Source: JBFLVQ01 sp040758525
Lineage (GTDB): Bacteria > Acidobacteriota > Blastocatellia > Chloracidobacteriales > JADJPF01
Direction: 5' to 3'
NCBI GenBank assembly: GCA_040758525.1
Contig: JBFLVQ010000466.1
Location: 1-7,735, forward strand
Length of the DNA stretch: 7,735 nt
The first letter of the stretch is position 1. Every line of letters starts with the position of its first letter. A program made the position numbers and the translations under genes. A model generated the notes under the pieces. It had not been told where the DNA came from. It ran no database searches and was given only the letters and a program-made list of their open reading frames with translations. Positions 7,547 through 7,735 of the stretch are shown piece after piece.

Positions 7547-7582
7547 TGTCACACTTTTCCAAACACTTATGTCTAATAGTAT
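7547..7582 (+). promoter_or_regulatory. Candidate ECF-type promoter of the sigma-factor gene
   Basis: TGTCACA (7547-7553) is followed after 16 nt by TGTC (7570-7573) and the A+T-rich TAATAGTAT (7574-7582). ECF41 promoters are described as TGTCACA and CGTC at similar spacing, and TGTC differs from CGTC by one base. Transcription from about 7580 would give a leader of about 30 nt before the ATG at 7611. No convincing TTGACA/TATAAT pair was found in the gap. ECF factors often drive their own gene, so autoregulation is the simplest reading. The match is by eye, and the sigma class that reads it is unknown. Confidence 0.45.
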
Positions 7583-7610
7583 AAGGTAGGTCTAAAGGCC
7601 GGATCTGTTT

Positions 7611-7735
7611 ATGGAAACAAAAGTAGAAGTATTGGTTGAAGAGGCTAAAAATGGCGATAAAAACGCTTTGGAGGCGGTAATCTGCGCTATCCAAGATAAG
7701 ATCTACGGACTTGCTATGCGTATGTTAGGACACCC
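7611..7735 (+). CDS. RNA polymerase sigma factor, ECF-like sigma-70 family, 5' fragment
   Basis: The first 41 codons are present; the gene runs off the window edge. The N-terminus has LVEEAKNGDKNALEAVI (8-24) followed by AIQDKIYGLAMRMLGHP (26 to the edge). This is the pattern of sigma region 2.1-2.2 in ECF-like factors, where a helix with 'A..GD..A' precedes an 'I...IY.LA.RML' helix and an Asp-rich 'DAEDATQE' segment usually follows, here outside the window. The product should bind core RNA polymerase and direct it to a small set of promoters. The ATG at 7611 has only a weak ribosome site (GGA, 7601-7603), but no better in-frame start was seen. A candidate ECF promoter lies just upstream. The gene is separated from the arginine operon and is probably functionally unrelated to it. 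Regions 3-4, any C-terminal sensor domain and any anti-sigma partner cannot be seen, so the subgroup is undetermined. Confidence 0.72.
   Translation, partial: METKVEVLVEEAKNGDKNALEAVICAIQDKIYGLAMRMLGH

Noticed and set aside
7500..7694. Minus-strand open frame of 64 codons spanning the carB-sigma gap
   Set aside because: It overlaps the sigma gene start and the candidate promoter, has no recognisable motif, and its composition is that of antisense A+T-rich DNA.
7502..7703. Ten-base direct repeat AGATAAGATC at 7502-7511 and 7694-7703
   Set aside because: The second copy encodes the conserved QDKI segment of the sigma factor; a 10-base A+T-rich match over this length is likely chance.

Overview
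The window is a compact bacterial operon on the + strand for arginine biosynthesis and carbamoyl-phosphate supply, followed by the start of a separate gene. Order: the end of argC (2-187), argD (202-1329), an N-acylornithine-type carbamoyltransferase argF' (1329-2270), argB (2267-3139), carA (3170-4288) and carB (4299-7493). A 117-bp intergenic region follows, then the first 41 codons of an ECF-type sigma factor (7611 to the window edge). No RNA gene, mobile element, CRISPR array or long repeat was seen.

The genes are metabolically coherent. ArgB, ArgC and ArgD turn an N-acylglutamate into an N-acylornithine. ArgF' carbamoylates that compound, and CarAB makes the carbamoyl phosphate it needs. 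The first four genes are almost continuous (14-nt gap, 1-nt overlap, 4-nt overlap). carA follows after 29 nt and carB after 10 nt. The promoter must lie upstream of the window. argG, argH and the genes that add and remove the acyl group are not in view.

The main point of interest is the pathway variant. The carbamoyltransferase is not the usual ornithine enzyme. It belongs to the N-acetylornithine/N-succinylornithine family, and its specificity position holds alanine (Ala89). In Xanthomonas AOTCase an alanine there switches the enzyme to N-succinylornithine, so a succinylated route like that of Bacteroides fragilis is plausible. In agreement, several CarB positions that bind ornithine or nucleotide effectors in E. 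coli appear substituted. Free ornithine would not be the carbamoyl acceptor in this pathway.

Taxonomy is uncertain. The arginine enzymes resemble Bacteroidetes and Acidobacteria-type sequences as I recall them. However, every checked start has a good Shine-Dalgarno sequence, which is unusual for Bacteroidetes. The DNA leans A+T, and carA starts with TTG. An acidobacterial or other non-Bacteroidetes lineage is my best guess. This is mainly an ordinary metabolic region; I see no new defence or mobile system.
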